Of a stretch of DNA of 64,000 bases, positions 13,230 through 26,589 are shown in pieces (position 1 is the first letter of the stretch; each line of letters starts with the position of its first letter). The stretch comes from Moringa oleifera (Eukaryota; Streptophyta; Magnoliopsida; Brassicales; Moringaceae), in NCBI GenBank assembly GCA_021397835.1, contig JAJFZO010000229.1:1302001-1366000 (forward strand), in the 5' to 3' direction. The translations under genes were made by a program, and so were the position numbers. The notes beneath the pieces were generated by a model that ran no database searches, had not been told where the DNA came from, and saw only the letters and a program-made list of their open reading frames with translations.

Positions 13230-15680
13230 GATTTTCTTTGGTATTAATTTTCTATCTTGGATGATGGATTAGATGAAGGTTAAGGTTAAAACAATATATT
13301 ATGCATACATGTGATGGCCCTACATAACATGTTAATAATGTTTAGATTAATAAAGTGTGGCACCAAAAATTAATAAAGTAAGTGCCTTAATTAAGTAAAG
13401 AATCACTTTTTATACCATTAGTGGGAATCTAAGGTGAACCAAATTAACATTGTAGGGTCCATTAATAAAATTACAATATAAGAATAAAAAATTAAGAGTG
13501 TCTTACATATGGATTTTTGGACAGGTGGATCGGAATCATGATTACTAAATAGATAATTCTATAAGTTTCAATTAATGGTATGATGTGGTTCGGTGTAAAA
13601 AAATTGCTAAATTAAATGAAATGGGTTATTTGGGTTTGATTTGATCTATTTTTTTAGTGGTGGTTTGATTTGATGATTTTAGGTACTTTGCGTGATTTAT
13701 TTAGGTTTCAAAAGATTGACCTAAAATGATAAACTGGCCTATATATTTATCAATTAGGTATATGTTAAAGTTTAATTGGTTAATAAATTAATGATGAGGA
13801 AGGCATGTGGTACCTTATTTCTTTAAACTTTATTATAATCTAAAAACTAAATGTTAGTTTGTAATTGTTATGTGCTTGGTACTCTTACAAATAAATAGAA
13901 AGTTAGCTTATTTTGAATTCTAAAGATGTAAAATTGAAAATCATTGGACAATGATTTTAATAAATTATAACTTAATAATATGTTAAGGTGAAGGAGTTTT
14001 TAAATCTTATATTTGTATGAGATTTTAATTTAAACCTTATATTAAAACATATTTTTAATTAATTTGATTTAAATTAAATATTTTTACGTCAAGAATCAGA
14101 TCTAAAGTGAGAAATACTAACCACGATTATTTTTTTAATTTGAAATATTTAAAATAGATCAAATTCAAGGATTAATAATAAAATATTATTAAATGAATGA
14201 GTAATTAAAAAATAAAGAAAATAAAGAAAAGGAAAAAGTGAATGAGGAAGATATAATAGAATTCAATTGTAACGTCGGGATCTTGTTGAACAATTAGATT
14301 CATTGCAAGTTTTATGATTATGATCTAAAAAAGAGAAAAAATAAATAAAGAGATTTGATATCAGATAGTTGAAAAAAAAATAGTTTTCATTTTCTTTTTA
14401 CATTTTTTTTGAGTCCTCTATAATTTTTAAAAATTATATTGTGGATATATATATATATATATATTATTTCTACTATGTGTTAAAAAATCCATAAATCTTA
14501 TATCACCATTAAAATTATTTGAATAGAAAATAAACTTAAACCAAATTAAAAATCATACGAATTAACTTAAACAATTTTGAATTGTATAATTCAAATCAAA
14601 ATTATCTTCGAAGTATAATAATATTACATGTAAAGATAAATCATACAAATCAATAATTATGATTAATAAAAATCAAAACATAATAAGCTCAATCCTCGCA
14701 TCTAAGTTTCGATTCACTTTCATGATTATCCATTACAAAAAAGGGAATAAATCATTAAATTAATAATAAAAAGTAAAATAAAAGGAGCCTCCTTGAGGAT
14801 CATAATTGATTAATTAAAGCAATTTGTAATGTTTATTATGATAATGAAAGGAACTTTGTCCATTGAGCTAATTTAAAAGCCAAGTTGGATTATAACCCTA
14901 GCATTTGATCAAATCACTTTGCCCCTCAACAAGGAAAATATATAAAATTAGGGTTATATTAACTTACATGAAATATTTAAATTAAATAATTTTGACTAAA
15001 TTAATAGATAGTGGGAAAAGTCTAGTGGATTAAACAGTAATTTAGATTAATCCAAATTAGAAGTCAATGACATATTGATTGGGTGGGTCTAATTAAATTG
15101 ATTAGATTTCACATTAAGTGCGTAACTTTTGTATTTTAGGTCGGTCCCTAAGTGCTAATCCAAATTTGGTTTGATCATCGATATCCAATGACTTTTGGTT
15201 ACTTATGATCATCAAATGATATTCCACGTGGCAAAGTTATTTTCCTAATGATTTTATATATCGAGGTTTAAGTTACTTTTATGTTAAATTTTATATTTTA
15301 AATATTTAAGTAAAAATTATATAAAATTTTAATATTTATTTTATTTTATTAAGCCATCTCATCATGCTAGTGATTGTGAACAATAAATTCAAATTAAAAA
15401 ATGATAATATTAAAGGAGATTATAAGAACCTTAGTCAAAAAATATCTATCCCAAAATAGGATTTAATTTTTAATATTTTATTAAACTTCTAACAATGAAA
15501 ATACCTCCAAAATATTGCTGTAATTTAAGTATTTTTTGAAAAAAAAATTATACGAATTAGGAAAAACTTCAAATAATCTAAAATCAAAATGACTCTAACT
15601 AAGAATAATGTGAGACTTAATTTTCTTTTACCATCTCTCAAGAAAAGAATATATTTTGAGTAAAAATAATAAAAAATCTT
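13230..15680. other. AT-rich intergenic DNA
   Basis: No genes recognised. There is an (AT)n run at about 14446-14464. Around 14035-14100 a short piece resembles the terminal sequence of the AT-rich inverted-repeat family (AATTTGATTTAAATTAAAT), without a full copy. Confidence 0.4.
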
Positions 15681-15689
15681 GAATTTTAC

Positions 15690-16110
15690 TCTCTCTAATT
15701 AATTAAATTTTAACATTCAAAACATATCTAAATAAATTGTAATTAATTATTTTTATTTAAATTAAAATTTTAATTTAAAATATAAAAAATTAGTGATATT
15801 TTTATTGTTGAAATAATTAAAAAATTACTTAAATATATCTTATATTTTATTTTAATTTTATCTCTCAAATTTGAATAATATTTAACTAAAGAACTATTTT
15901 TTATAATTTTTTAAACTTTTTGATAGTATAAATTTTTTTTAAAAAAATTCAATATTCAATAAATTCTGATTTTTTTAGAATAGTAATTTAATTATTTTTT
16001 ATATTTATAAAAATAATTCTAGTTAAAATTTGTTGTAAAAGATATGCACTTTAAATATATTTAATTTTTACATATGTTTTAAAAATTAAATTTTGATTAA
16101 AGATCAAATA
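15690..16110 (-). repeat. AT-rich inverted-repeat element, reverse-oriented copy
   Basis: Shares the reverse-oriented order seen at 49740-50110: a block with TTTTTATTGTTGAAAT-type sequence, then CTCAAATTTGAATAAT, then the ACTTTTTGATAGTATAAA-like block and the end portion. Divergence and indels are considerable; borders are approximate. Confidence 0.5.
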
Positions 16111-17644
16111 AAATTTAGGATTTCAAATTCAAAGTCTTTTTAAAAAAAATGAAACTGAAAAATGGACCAGATTCCTCGATTTCATAAAATTATTTAATGC
16201 TAATTCAATGAATAAACCAATGTGTATGGTAATGGCATAATATCAAAAAGAAAAAAGAAAAAAAAAAAGAGGAAAAACAGTATTCTTATTTGATGCAAGA
16301 AGACATTGATCCCTCCAAAGGCTTTCCACCAAACAAAGATGCTTCTGGGACACCTAACCCTAACCCTAATAGAATTTCCACTCATGTTTTCAAAAGAATT
16401 CGACTTTTCAAGGCAACTAAGCATCATATATTCTCAAAGTAAATCAGATTGTTCAACAAAATAATTTTCTAAGATAAGCTTTTTTGTTGGTTCAATAATT
16501 AATATACCAAAAAGAAAAGCCTTTCTTTTTAATTAATCAAGTGGTGGTCAACGTGTTTTCTCATTAATTAATTAATATTAGTTAATTAATTAGTGGTTTA
16601 AGTGCATGCACCATGAACAACACTAAACTATGTCGGAGAAAAAAGAAATGTTATTGGATTTTGTTAGCTTGATCTCAAAAATGGGATTTAAAAGGGGAAA
16701 CACTCAGTTTAGGGGTGAACTTTTCGTCGGTACAACCACGTGGGGAGCTTAACCACGTTTGTTTGACAGGAAAAAGGAAAGGAAAATGAAGAGAAAAAGA
16801 TTTCAACTATCTTGTGCCTAGATAAAGGGCTTTGTTCTTTTCCCTTTCCTTTTCCTGATACCCAACAAGTGTCAGCTTCGAGCCTGAAAAGTTTATTAGG
16901 ACCCAATAACGCTCTATCATAGTTCTGTCTATTCTTTTCTTTCTTTCCCATCAATGGCAAAGTTAGTCTAGAAAGCTTTCCATCTGAAAAACCGAAGTTA
17001 GGGCACACAATTCAATACAAGTTCTGCCACAATTCAACAGAAAGCTAATGATATCAGATGAAATTGGAGATTCAATCACTGAATTAAAGGGCAAATACCC
17101 AGTTTACATTTGTAATGAAAGGAGCAGCAGGATTCAAAGAATGCCCCAGCAGCAGACCTAACCTTTTCAAATCAAATATAACTGGAAAATCCATATTATA
17201 TGTTCTCTGAATTGCTATTCCAGCCAAATATCACAAGGACTATAAGGACATGAATGCAGCACTTGATGTGAAAAATCTATACGGACGACCTGGTGGAATT
17301 TCCTCTCACAAACCACAGTTTGCTGGAAAAGTTCTTGATTCCTGGAAACTAAAAGGAAAATTTGCAGTAAGTAAGACTAAGCAGAAAAAGAGTAACCAAC
17401 GTTAGAGAAGTGAGGAGAAAGTGAAATACCCTGTTTACAGCATTGTCCAGGCAATGGAATGACAATAAGGTTTCTGATCAGTAGATGTTGTATAACCCTG
17501 TAGAGTAACAAAAGGGGAAGAACAGCAGATGTGGCTCCTAATAAAATCAGCCACCAAACCTGTACCTTTGTATTGGAATATATTTATATGAATGATTCCT
17601 GTATTAACCCTAACTGACTGACAATGTGAGAGTAAAAAATGATT
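16111..17644. other. 3' flank of TH2, no gene recognised
   Basis: A 99-codon minus-strand open frame at 16709-17008 has low-complexity composition and no family resemblance, so it is not called. A telomere-like CCTAACCCTAACCCTAAT is at 16353-16370. The part next to 17644 probably includes the TH2 3' UTR. Confidence 0.4.
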
Positions 17645-20600
17645 CTACCACCCCAAAATCAAGGCATGTATTTCAGCCCAACTCGAGGCTGTGTAAAGAG
17701 TGCCGGATGACCTCTTCCACTTACAAGGTTCTCCTTGGACACATTCTTTCTGTTGCTTAACCAAGCCAGTGAACAACGGGACAAAAGAAATGCCAAAATG
17801 ATACCCAATTCTCTTCAGGCTTGAACTAGACCCGATTACGATTCCTATGTCTGCCACAAGCAGACAGAGCAGATCACCCACTGAGTCGCCAATATAAACA
17901 GTCAAGTTCTTTCTGTCACTGCTGTAGTTCTTTAAGATATTGTTGAAAGCTTCAACCTTGTCAATGGGAGATTCCATTTTCTGTACAATTTCACCCGTAG
18001 AGATAGATTCTTCGAAGGTAAGCTCATTTGCATGCACATCCAAAGCATCCAAAGCTGTTTAAAGTTTCATAAATGACAAATAAATCCAAGATGCAAAACT
18101 AATAGAACAGAAAGCAAAACAAGCCAAACCGTTGAGAGAAAGAAAAGCCTAGATGAATCAGAAGGTGTCAACAATCCAAGAAACCTCCACTATTGGTTTC
18201 AGAATATATTTCTAAAATAGCTTTCCTAAAAGAGCACAATGAATTTCAAAAAGAATTTTTCATCAATGTAAAGAAACCAATCTTACAGATAGGAAACCAG
18301 CAAAGTGTCAGCTAATGCACTCTGTGCTGTAAACACCATTCATTCCCAAACTAAAAAGACTGGAAAAGTTAGTTACAATAAGTTTTACCATCAGAGACCA
18401 AAATTGCCAACAAACTATGACATTTAACATCAAGCTCCTTCTAAGATGCATATAAGTCTTAGAAAGATCAACTGATTAAGCAAATGCATTACATTTCTAA
18501 TGTAGTGAATTAATAAGTCTTTTGAATTGTTAAGGTCTTTCCTTTTCTGTTTTTCATTTGTTTTTCTATGGTCATAAAGGAAAAGGAGCCAAGGCCCCTC
18601 CCTTCCCTGGTGCCAAGCTTTGCCAACTGGACTGCACTTCATTGCTACTGATGTATAATAATTTCTCACTCTATAAATCTGAAAGGAAAGGCCCATACCT
18701 GAAAAGAAAGCTGCCCTGATGAGATCGCCACACCAACAGTAAGAAAGTATATGGACATTTCCATTCAGATTTCCATTCTTTACAATTTTCTGAAAGAAAT
18801 CAGTACAGCCATCTTGAAGAATCAGGAGTTCTCCTGTTCGTTTGATGTCTTCGTGATTTAGACCCTTAAGGACCCCAGACTCAATTACTCTAGAATTTGC
18901 CCCTCTCTCAAAGTCCGAAAGTTGCTCAAGTGCTTTATGCAGAGCCTCATAATTGAACACCTCCACTGCAATACCAGAAAGCCAAAATCAAATGTACCAC
19001 TAAGTAACCACACCTTCATTCTCTGGTGCACTAAATAAACAAAGAGCTGAAAACTCCTGGAATGTTATGACATCGTGCAACTCAGCAAATTACTTTACCT
19101 TTCTCAGAGGACAAAATACTTTCTATGCATTCTTCGTACTCTTCCGTATACTGTTTGGAAAGGAGAGCCCATGTATTCCTCAGTTCAGCAGATGACATCC
19201 GATCAATTTGTTTCTCAGGTTGATTCTGATCAAATTTTGGAGCTCTGACTATGGCAATTTCTGCCAAAATGGCAGAGGAATCAACAACAGTGCAAGTCAA
19301 ATCAAAATCAGAAAATACTATAAGGCGATCTTCAGCAGGGTTATGATCCTCAGTCAAAGGAACTATAGTAGATTGAATAAGTGGCTGAGCATTGAAGAAC
19401 TCTATTTCAAGTTTCATAGCTTGGTGATAGAGCTTCTCAATGATGTCCAGTTCTTCGCCTGTCAAAGAGACACTTAGTTTATCGAGCAAGTCTTCAGTTT
19501 GCAGAGCTGATGCCTGAATTCAGACAATATAATAGTTGAGCTGTTGGTTAAAAGACCATTTTTGTAATGTACACTAGCAAAGTAGAATCGGATTGACCAC
19601 AATATATATATATATAACAATGATTTACCTCAAAACTGTCAGATGAATAATTGTCAATCCACTTCTTGTAAGGGTGAGTTCCTTCCTTAGGATCTAGAAG
19701 TGCCCGAAACTCCTTACCCAGAGAAGCATACAACCTCATGCAAGGTGTCATGGCACCCAGGGTGTAAGCCGCAACTTTTGTTTTCTCAAATGGAGTAGCA
19801 AGTTTGCCTGGAGCTTTTAATCCTTCAATCTTCCCTGACGCTGTTGCTAGCAAGAATTCTGTGTACTTCGCTGTTGCAGAGTTAACAGGTCCCTCTTTAG
19901 CAAGGTCCAAACCCCACTCCTACATCACACAATACTCAATCAATGAAATCAATCTTGTACATGAAAGACACGGGATGAAATAATTTTGCGACCTCGTGAA
20001 CCTAAAACCAACATCGCATGCTCTAAGCATGGTGTTACATGCACTTCTCCCACCTTTACTAAGTCTTACATATCTAAGCCTGATTGCATCAGTCTTTTGT
20101 AAGTCTTATAATGAGTAGGAGCCTTAAGTAAAATAAAAACACATAAATCAGTTAATTTGTGCCTTTAATCTACTAAAAAGAATATAGATGACATCAAGAG
20201 TTGTTTTTTATTTATTAGAAAGAACGGAATATAGATGTACATGTGCATGTATATAATTACAAAGAGCACCGTGCAGGTGCCACCCTTGCGCATGTGCAGT
20301 TAGCTATTTAGAGGTTAAGATTTCTAAACTCTACATAATCTTCCTTATTTACAAGGAAAAACAAGTTAGTTACTCATTTTAACACTTTCATCCATTTATC
20401 CCTCATCAAAATTAAAGGGGGTCTTCCCCCTTCAAAAGCCCTCCTATTACTCTCCTCTAGACTATTGAAAAAATAAGTTAGAGATGCAAAGACCTGCCTA
20501 AGCTTTCAACTGCACAGCCACTGACATGAAGATCACCAAATTCTTCCCTAAAACAGCCAGGATACTCCCCCAACCCAACGGTTATTTATTAATAAGTTTG

Positions 20601-23510
20601 TTTCATTTACAAAAAAAGCATATTCCAGATCCACATTATTAAATATAATTTCATACAGCTTCTCATGCTTAACAAGTTGAAGCTGACCCACAGTATTATT
20701 AATTGTTATCCTGATAACTTGTTAATCTTTTAAATCTTTTTCTTACTCTCTTGTTGCTTATTAATTCTCTTTCTGTCACAGGTTACGAAAAGAAAATGTC
20801 AAACAATATCAAAAGCTAAGAAAATCAATGCCTCTGATGACCCATGGAATCTACCTACAATTCTCAAAAGTTGCGGTATGAGCAGTGAGCTAGTGACATG
20901 AAAACTAGCTAAGCTCCAACTCATGCACTACACAAAACTTCCCAAATAGAGTTTCCTACCAGATGCTATCCCAAGCCCATTTGGCAGTAAATTTAGTAAT
21001 CTTAATTTTAGTGCCTACACCTGATAGGCAACTTAAATTGTGAGGATAAAAATGTAAAATATCAAAAAGATAATAAGTATTCTACTATATTGTTTCATTA
21101 TTCACAGTTCCTATCTACAAAGGTCACTCTTCCGTGTGTAACTATAACATTTCCTCTGTTACTAAACTCTCATGCAAAAACTGTTTCGCTTATCCTTAAT
21201 TTGCACTATTTTTGTGATTTGTTTTCGACAGTGCTGTACATATCCTATCAAGATATTTATATCTTTAAGTCCTTTGTGTACTCATCACTATTGATGGCTA
21301 GAACCTGTATCAATAGCAGTCAAGATGAGGCATGCAATTAATTCTTGACAGCCATGTACAGCCCCAAATGAAGATTTTAATTACTAACTAGAAGATAAAA
21401 GTACATATACAGTGCATGCCAATCCCTATGAATGCCACTAGTCCCTACCACCTGTGAACATTAAACTTCACCGTGCTACCTGAAGAGTATTTTTGACCAT
21501 CAACAACTCATATAAAAAAGAAAAACACCTTTAAAACTTTGGGCAACATAACAAGCTAACACTTGAAACATGTTAAATCAAGACTCAAATAACAAGTAAT
21601 CAGAACTTCATCCAGAGAATGTCCTGCCCTTTCCAAGAAAATTTTTACAATAGATCTCTGGAGGAACGTTGAATCAAGCCACACCAACCAAGAGAACAAA
21701 AGCTTACTGTTAAGTCTAGCATGCCTATTTGATGATATTCCCTCAATTTACAAGGCACAGCTGCGAACGATTTTCAATTATCGATTTCCATTCCTTCATC
21801 TCAAGTTTCTCCATAAGTAAACAAATGGTGAGGAAGAAAAGAAAATAGTCATTTTTTACCTGCATTAATGAGCTATGCAGTTTTAACTCGTTCAGTACAC
21901 TCTTCTTTAACTCAGAAATTGCCAGCTTCGCATCATCATCGTCCGCACACTCTTCTGCCAATTCATACCTAAACATGTGATACAAAAGGAAAAAAAAAAA
22001 TTGTAAAACCCACAGATAAGATAGCCTAATTCTCCAATTCTAGAAAAAATTGGTTGGAGACATAATTGCATTTTGTAACTTTTTGTTCCTTAAGTCATCC
22101 CTAGCACTTTAGTCTGAGTTCCAAAAGCCAAAACTCACCTTCATTGATGTAACAACCAAATTTCCCCCCACATAATAACAATATACCCTGCCAATTGGTT
22201 GCTGAGAAAGCCGGAGGAAAAAAAGGAATAAATATAAAAATCTATAAATTACAGGTTTAATTCCAATCTTCCTTCAGTAAAATGGTAATTTTACGTAAAC
22301 CAAGAAAATTAGGGAAATATAGTCTCTTAATTGGAAGAATCAGCTTTCCAAATTGCAAGAAAAGAAAAAACTAATTTTCAAATTCTTGATCACTTTCTTT
22401 CCACCATCTTTCTTTAGCAACCAAGTGTTGTTCATATCTTTTATAAACTTCCTCAGAAACCAATCAGGCTTGATGAAAATGGTAGACAAATCCTCAAATA
22501 AAAGCTCAACACTCAACATGCAAAATGCTCTATAAAAATTGGACTTTGGAATTTCAGTCAACCAAATGAATAGTCAGTATATTGAGAAGCTATCTGAAAT
22601 CAGAAAATCCCTATTTCTCTTCTACTTTCCTCAGTCATAGATTTCAAGAACGATGAATGGAGAACTATCATTTGAATATATGAAAGCACTTGAGAAATGC
22701 TAATCTATTTTTCATATGATCATTATCTTTCCCAATTATTTAAATATTAAAATTTTTTTTTCTTATCCTCCAGTTTCACAAGCAGCCATACATGTTATAC
22801 AAATCGAAGCTACATTTGGTTCAGACCAGCAGTTTAAATCTCTAATCCATTTGAAAAGAATCCTTCAATATTTATTAGTGTTTAACTAAGCCTTTATTCT
22901 GGAATGGGACAGGTATTCCACAATAACTATCTTACAAGGAAAATTCGTCAAGTCCAGAACAGTGATCCAGAATCAAGAAGCAAAACTCAGGAGATTTTCC
23001 TTTTCCAAACAAGAACAAGAGCAAGAGCAAGAACAAGAACAAGAACAAGAAAAACAAAAAGAACAAGAACAAGAACAAGAACAAGAAAAAGAAAAAGAAA
23101 AGAAGAACAAATTAAACTTACGCTCGAGCGAAGGCCTTGAGGAAGTGAACATCTTGGGCGATATATTGCCGGAATGTCTCGATCCTGAGATTCCCGGAAG
23201 CCAAACAGACGGCAAAGGGAGTGTACATGGCAAACAGAGACTCTCTTCTGAACTTGACCCAGAATCTCCTCGCAAGTCCTTCTTCGGTGCTGGCGGCCAT
23301 GGCAGCAGCCGACTTCGGAGGAATCGCCGCCGCCGCCATTGGATTCGACGATCTCCGAACGGGTGAATGCGCGTCAACACAGTAAGATCGGACTAAATTG
23401 CACCGAGCGCGCCGGACTCCCGAAACAAGAAGACTGGTAAAGAAGAGTGGGGTTTTGATTGGGTTTGGAGAGGAGAAGGAGAAGGAGAAGGAGAAGGGTA
23501 GGCGCATCAA
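17645..23510 (-). CDS. TH2: Bifunctional TH2 protein: TenA-type aminopyrimidine hydrolase fused to HAD thiamin-monophosphate phosphatase
   Basis: Exons in transcription order: 23510-23122, 21968-21860, 19919-19629, 19513-19099, 18965-18699, 18054-17645; 626 residues, all introns GT-AG and all phases consistent. Arabidopsis TH2 is about 617 residues. Residues 1-57 are Arg/Ser-rich and look like an organelle targeting peptide; a second ATG at 23339 (Met58) would give a shorter, probably cytosolic form. The TenA-like domain spans about 75-290 (LARRFWVKFRRES, IAQDVHFLKAF, MTPCMRLYASLG). The HAD domain carries motif I SDFDLTCTVVD with nucleophile Asp332 and Asp334, and the late acidic motif GDSVGD at 546-551. 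In the family the HAD half removes phosphate from thiamin monophosphate, the last step before pyrophosphorylation in plants, and the TenA half salvages thiamin breakdown products. The reading is intact. Confidence 0.93.
23010..23104. repeat. AAGAAC-type purine repeat at the start of TH2 intron 1
   Basis: About 95 bp of AAGAAC/AAGAGC hexamer-like units on the plus strand, meaning a CTTGTT pyrimidine tract on the transcribed strand. It begins only some 15-20 bases inside the first intron of TH2, next to the GTAAGT-like donor at 23121. Such tracts can produce spurious long open frames on both strands. Confidence 0.85.
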
Positions 23511-23512
23511 TG

Positions 23513-23537
23513 GAGAGAGAGAGAGAGAGAGAGAGAG
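23513..23537. repeat. (GA)n microsatellite in the TH2 5' leader
   Basis: About 12 GA units directly upstream of the TH2 start codon at 23510; on the transcript they read as a CT tract, a common feature of plant 5' UTRs. Confidence 0.85.
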
Positions 23538-23646
23538 TATGTATCAGTGTATGTGAGTTGGCAATTTTATTGTTTTGCGTGCGTTTGTGTGTGTAAATCA
23601 GAAATGGAATGAAGCATTCTGTATTAAATGTTTGGCTTCCCTCTCC

Positions 23647-23654
23647 CTTATATA
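23647..23654 (-). promoter_or_regulatory. Probable TATA box of TH2
   Basis: TATATAAG on the minus strand, about 140 bp before the TH2 start codon and followed by a pyrimidine-rich leader, the right spacing for a plant core promoter. Confidence 0.5.
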
Positions 23655-23819
23655 GGACGCTTTTATTTTATTATTTTTATTTTTACAATTTTTATGCAAT
23701 TATTATATTTATAATATTTCCATACATTTTTATTTTAATAATAATATTATTATTAACTTTAAAATAAATATTAAACTAAATTAAGTGTTATTTGTATTTT
23801 TTATACGTTGCTGCATTAT

Positions 23820-24480
23820 TTTTTGGATTGATTTTACATATGAATCCTTAATTTGATTACAAATTTTAATTTTTTAAAAAAATTTAAATTAAAATTTTTT
23901 GTACCATAAATTTTAATTTAAAATTTCTTACAAATTTAAATAAATATATTAGTCACAATTGCCCAAAAAATTGTACATTTTTAATTTTAAAAATAATTTT
24001 TTATAATATTTTAAAGTTTTTAAGTATATAAAATTTTAAAATATATATTTTAAATATTGATACAACTAAATGTGATAGTTTGGATCTCCTCCTTAATCTC
24101 ATTGTTCAAGTTCAAATAGTAATATAAGAGAATGTAAAATTAGTAATAAATGGGTCTAATTTTAATTTCAAGATTAATTATAATTTTAAATTAAAACATA
24201 ATAAGATCTAAAAATATTAAAATTATAATTATAGTTTTTTAATTTAAGATATTTGATCAATTTGATTTAAATTAAATTTTATCTCAAATAATTATAAAAA
24301 TTAAAGAAATTTTCATCTTTAAATATTTAAAAAATAATTCAAATGAATTTTTTATTTTATTTCAACTTTATTTTTTAAATTTAAATAATTTTTGATATAA
24401 AATTTATTTTTTATATTTTTAAAATTTTAATATTTAAAAATTAAAAAATATATAAAATTTATTATGACCGTTAATTTGTG
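23820..24480. repeat. Two opposed copies of the AT-rich element (fold-back arrangement)
   Basis: 23830-24060 matches the element in forward orientation and 24240-24480 in reverse, with a distinct 24065-24180 spacer. The reverse part contains ATCAATTTGATTTAAATTAA, the terminal signature of the family. This could be one large fold-back element or two neighbours. Confidence 0.45.
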
Positions 24481-24661
24481 GCACTATAACAAAACATGAT
24501 TTTAATAATTCAAATATATGAAAATTTTTTAAATACTATCATCAAAACTCTTCAAATAAGCACTTTTCTCAGTTCAAAAGATCGACAAAAAAAAAAGTTT
24601 TTAAAATTTGATAATTCTTGTCCATCTTTCAAAACCGGCCAGAAATGTACAAAAAAAATTA

Positions 24662-24698
<37 letters not shown>

Positions 24699-25345
24699 GT
24701 TTTCCTTTCATCTGTTTTTTCTAGGCAACGGAGAGATGCCTTTTTCCTGTTAAATTTGTTGCCAATAATCTTTTATTATTGTTTCTAATTTGGTATCTCT
24801 CTTCTCTGACCTAAAACCTACATTTGCTGTCAATTTTAGAGTATATAAGAAGTTGCATAGTATTATAAAGTTAGTTTTTGGTATATATGTGATAAAATTT
24901 ATGAGCTTATGAGTTTTTTTTTTTTTTAAAGAATTTATACATTTGTGAATTTTGTATATATTTAAAAATATCAATAAAAATTAAAATAAATAATTATAAT
25001 ATTATTGTTATTATTATTTTTAAACATAATAATAGAATAAAATATTTTAAATGACGATTATTCAATTGTCATCTAAAGATAAACGTGACGATTACTTTTA
25101 ACGATGATTTTAAATGACGATCATAGAACCTTCATCTAAAATTAAACTGAATTATTATCTAAAATTAAACTGAACTATTATCTAAAATTAAAACAATCGT
25201 TATTTATAATTATTTTAAATAACTTCAAAAATTAATCATTGTTTATTTTTTGTTTTTCATCATTAGTATAAATAATAGTTTAAAAATTATCATCTAAAAT
25301 TATTTTTGATTATCATTTAAACTTTACTTTCTTTATGGTGGTCAA
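24481..25345 (+). mobile_element. Possible CACTA-type transposon end with subterminal repeats
   Basis: CACTATAACAAAA at 24482 resembles the CACTACAAGAAAA-type terminus of plant CACTA elements. About 550-850 bp downstream lie repeated TGACGAT and ATCTAAA units, including a 23 bp unit (ATCTAAAATTAAACTGAAT start) repeated almost three times at 25134-25195, like subterminal arrays in that superfamily. The opposite terminus and any transposase were not found. A (TA)n run lies at 24665-24694. Confidence 0.3.
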
Positions 25346-25374
25346 TGTAAAAAAAAAAAAAAAAAGATTTCTTA

Positions 25375-26330
25375 TAAAGATTTGAAGAAGCTTGATGATG
25401 GTTCGTTTAACAAGAAGAGTTGTGGGAGATGACGAATTAAAGTTGTGGAAATTGGTTACAATAAAGGATGTGAAAGATTTTATTGAGTTCACGGTTAAAA
25501 AAAAGTCCAAAATAAGACAATAATAAAAGGAAAGAATTCATCTATGAAAAGCCTCAAATTAAAGAAATGAACTGATGTGAATTTGGTGCAATGTAAATGG
25601 ATGTCAAAAGCTTTGCTAAAAATAACGGTGAAGAAATAAAACCTAAGCAATGGGAGGAAAATAAAAAAAAAATAAAATGAATAAAAAATTGAGTTTGAAG
25701 GAGAGAAAAAAATCAAGGCCCAAACACAAAAATAAGAAGATATTGTTGAATATAGAGTATGTACCACTCTAGCTACTTACGAAATTTGGGAATGTTATAA
25801 TTGAGTAAATAAATACTTTCTTCAAATTGAAGAAGAAACAAAATTATAGAGTAAAAAAAATTAAAATTAAATTATTAGGACTACATGTAACTAAAGTCTT
25901 CATTTTGTACTTTGACAAGGTGAAAGATGAGTAAAACTTGTCATTATGTCTTGATCAATGGTTCAAGCATACGAAAAAGAAATAATATTTACTTAAAATG
26001 AATTTTTAATGTAACTTTGGTCATTTTGAGATGGAAACTTTTAACCTTTATTTCACTTTGGTGGTTAAGGAAATGAAGAAAGTAATAGCAATATTGCAAA
26101 TTGTCTCAAATAGCAATAACGATGATGCAAATAATAAATGATAATGTTGAACGAGAGATTCAAATTCTTAAGAGCCAAGGCAACAAAAAAATATTCAAAG
26201 TGATCCATATAAAAATTATGATTGTATAGGTATAGTACTTTAAAAAAAAAAAAGATACAGATTAATATGGGTGTATCAATTATTTTCTTTTCAATTGATT
26301 CAAATTTTAAGTAAAGATGCCATTTACTTC
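25375..26330 (+). pseudogene. Decayed copy of the DUF313-type B3 gene
   Basis: Parallel to the better preserved copy at 30980-31930. Matching landmarks are GATTTGAAGAAGCTTGATGA, ACAAGAAGAGTTGTGGGAGA, the block with CAAATTAAAGAAATGA, AAAACTTGTCATTATGTCTT and the 3' part with TTCACTTTGGTGGTTAAG near 26050. It is riddled with stops, frameshifts and deletions, so nothing is translatable. The shared downstream tail near 26215-26320 shows the duplication included 3' flank. Confidence 0.65.
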
Positions 26331-26589
26331 AACATTATTAATGGCACTCTTTGTTGGAATCCATGTACCTAAATTTGGGGCTGATAATACTCTCTCTTAA
26401 AGAGTGGACCAAATCCCACATCGACTGTAAACTTATCCATAAAATATTATATAAAGTTTAGATATATTTTAACTTCGCAAGTGTTATTTAGAATGAATAA
26501 AACTCCTAAGATTAAAAAGGTAATGGAAATGATGAAACCAAGTAATTAATCGATACCAAATACCAGGTCTAAGAGTCTTAAGAAGAAAC

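Noticed and set aside
16353..16370. Telomere-like CCCTAA repeat
   Set aside because: Only about two and a half units; too short for an interstitial telomere and common as a telo-box near plant genes.
16709..17008. 99-codon minus-strand open frame after TH2
   Set aside because: Composition is low in complexity, no family pattern, no splice partners; most likely chance.
22904..23380. Long open frames rich in Arg, Glu or Ser over the TH2 exon 1/intron 1 border
   Set aside because: They are produced by the hexamer purine repeat and the shadow of TH2 exon 1; the TH2 reading with GTAAG donor explains the region.
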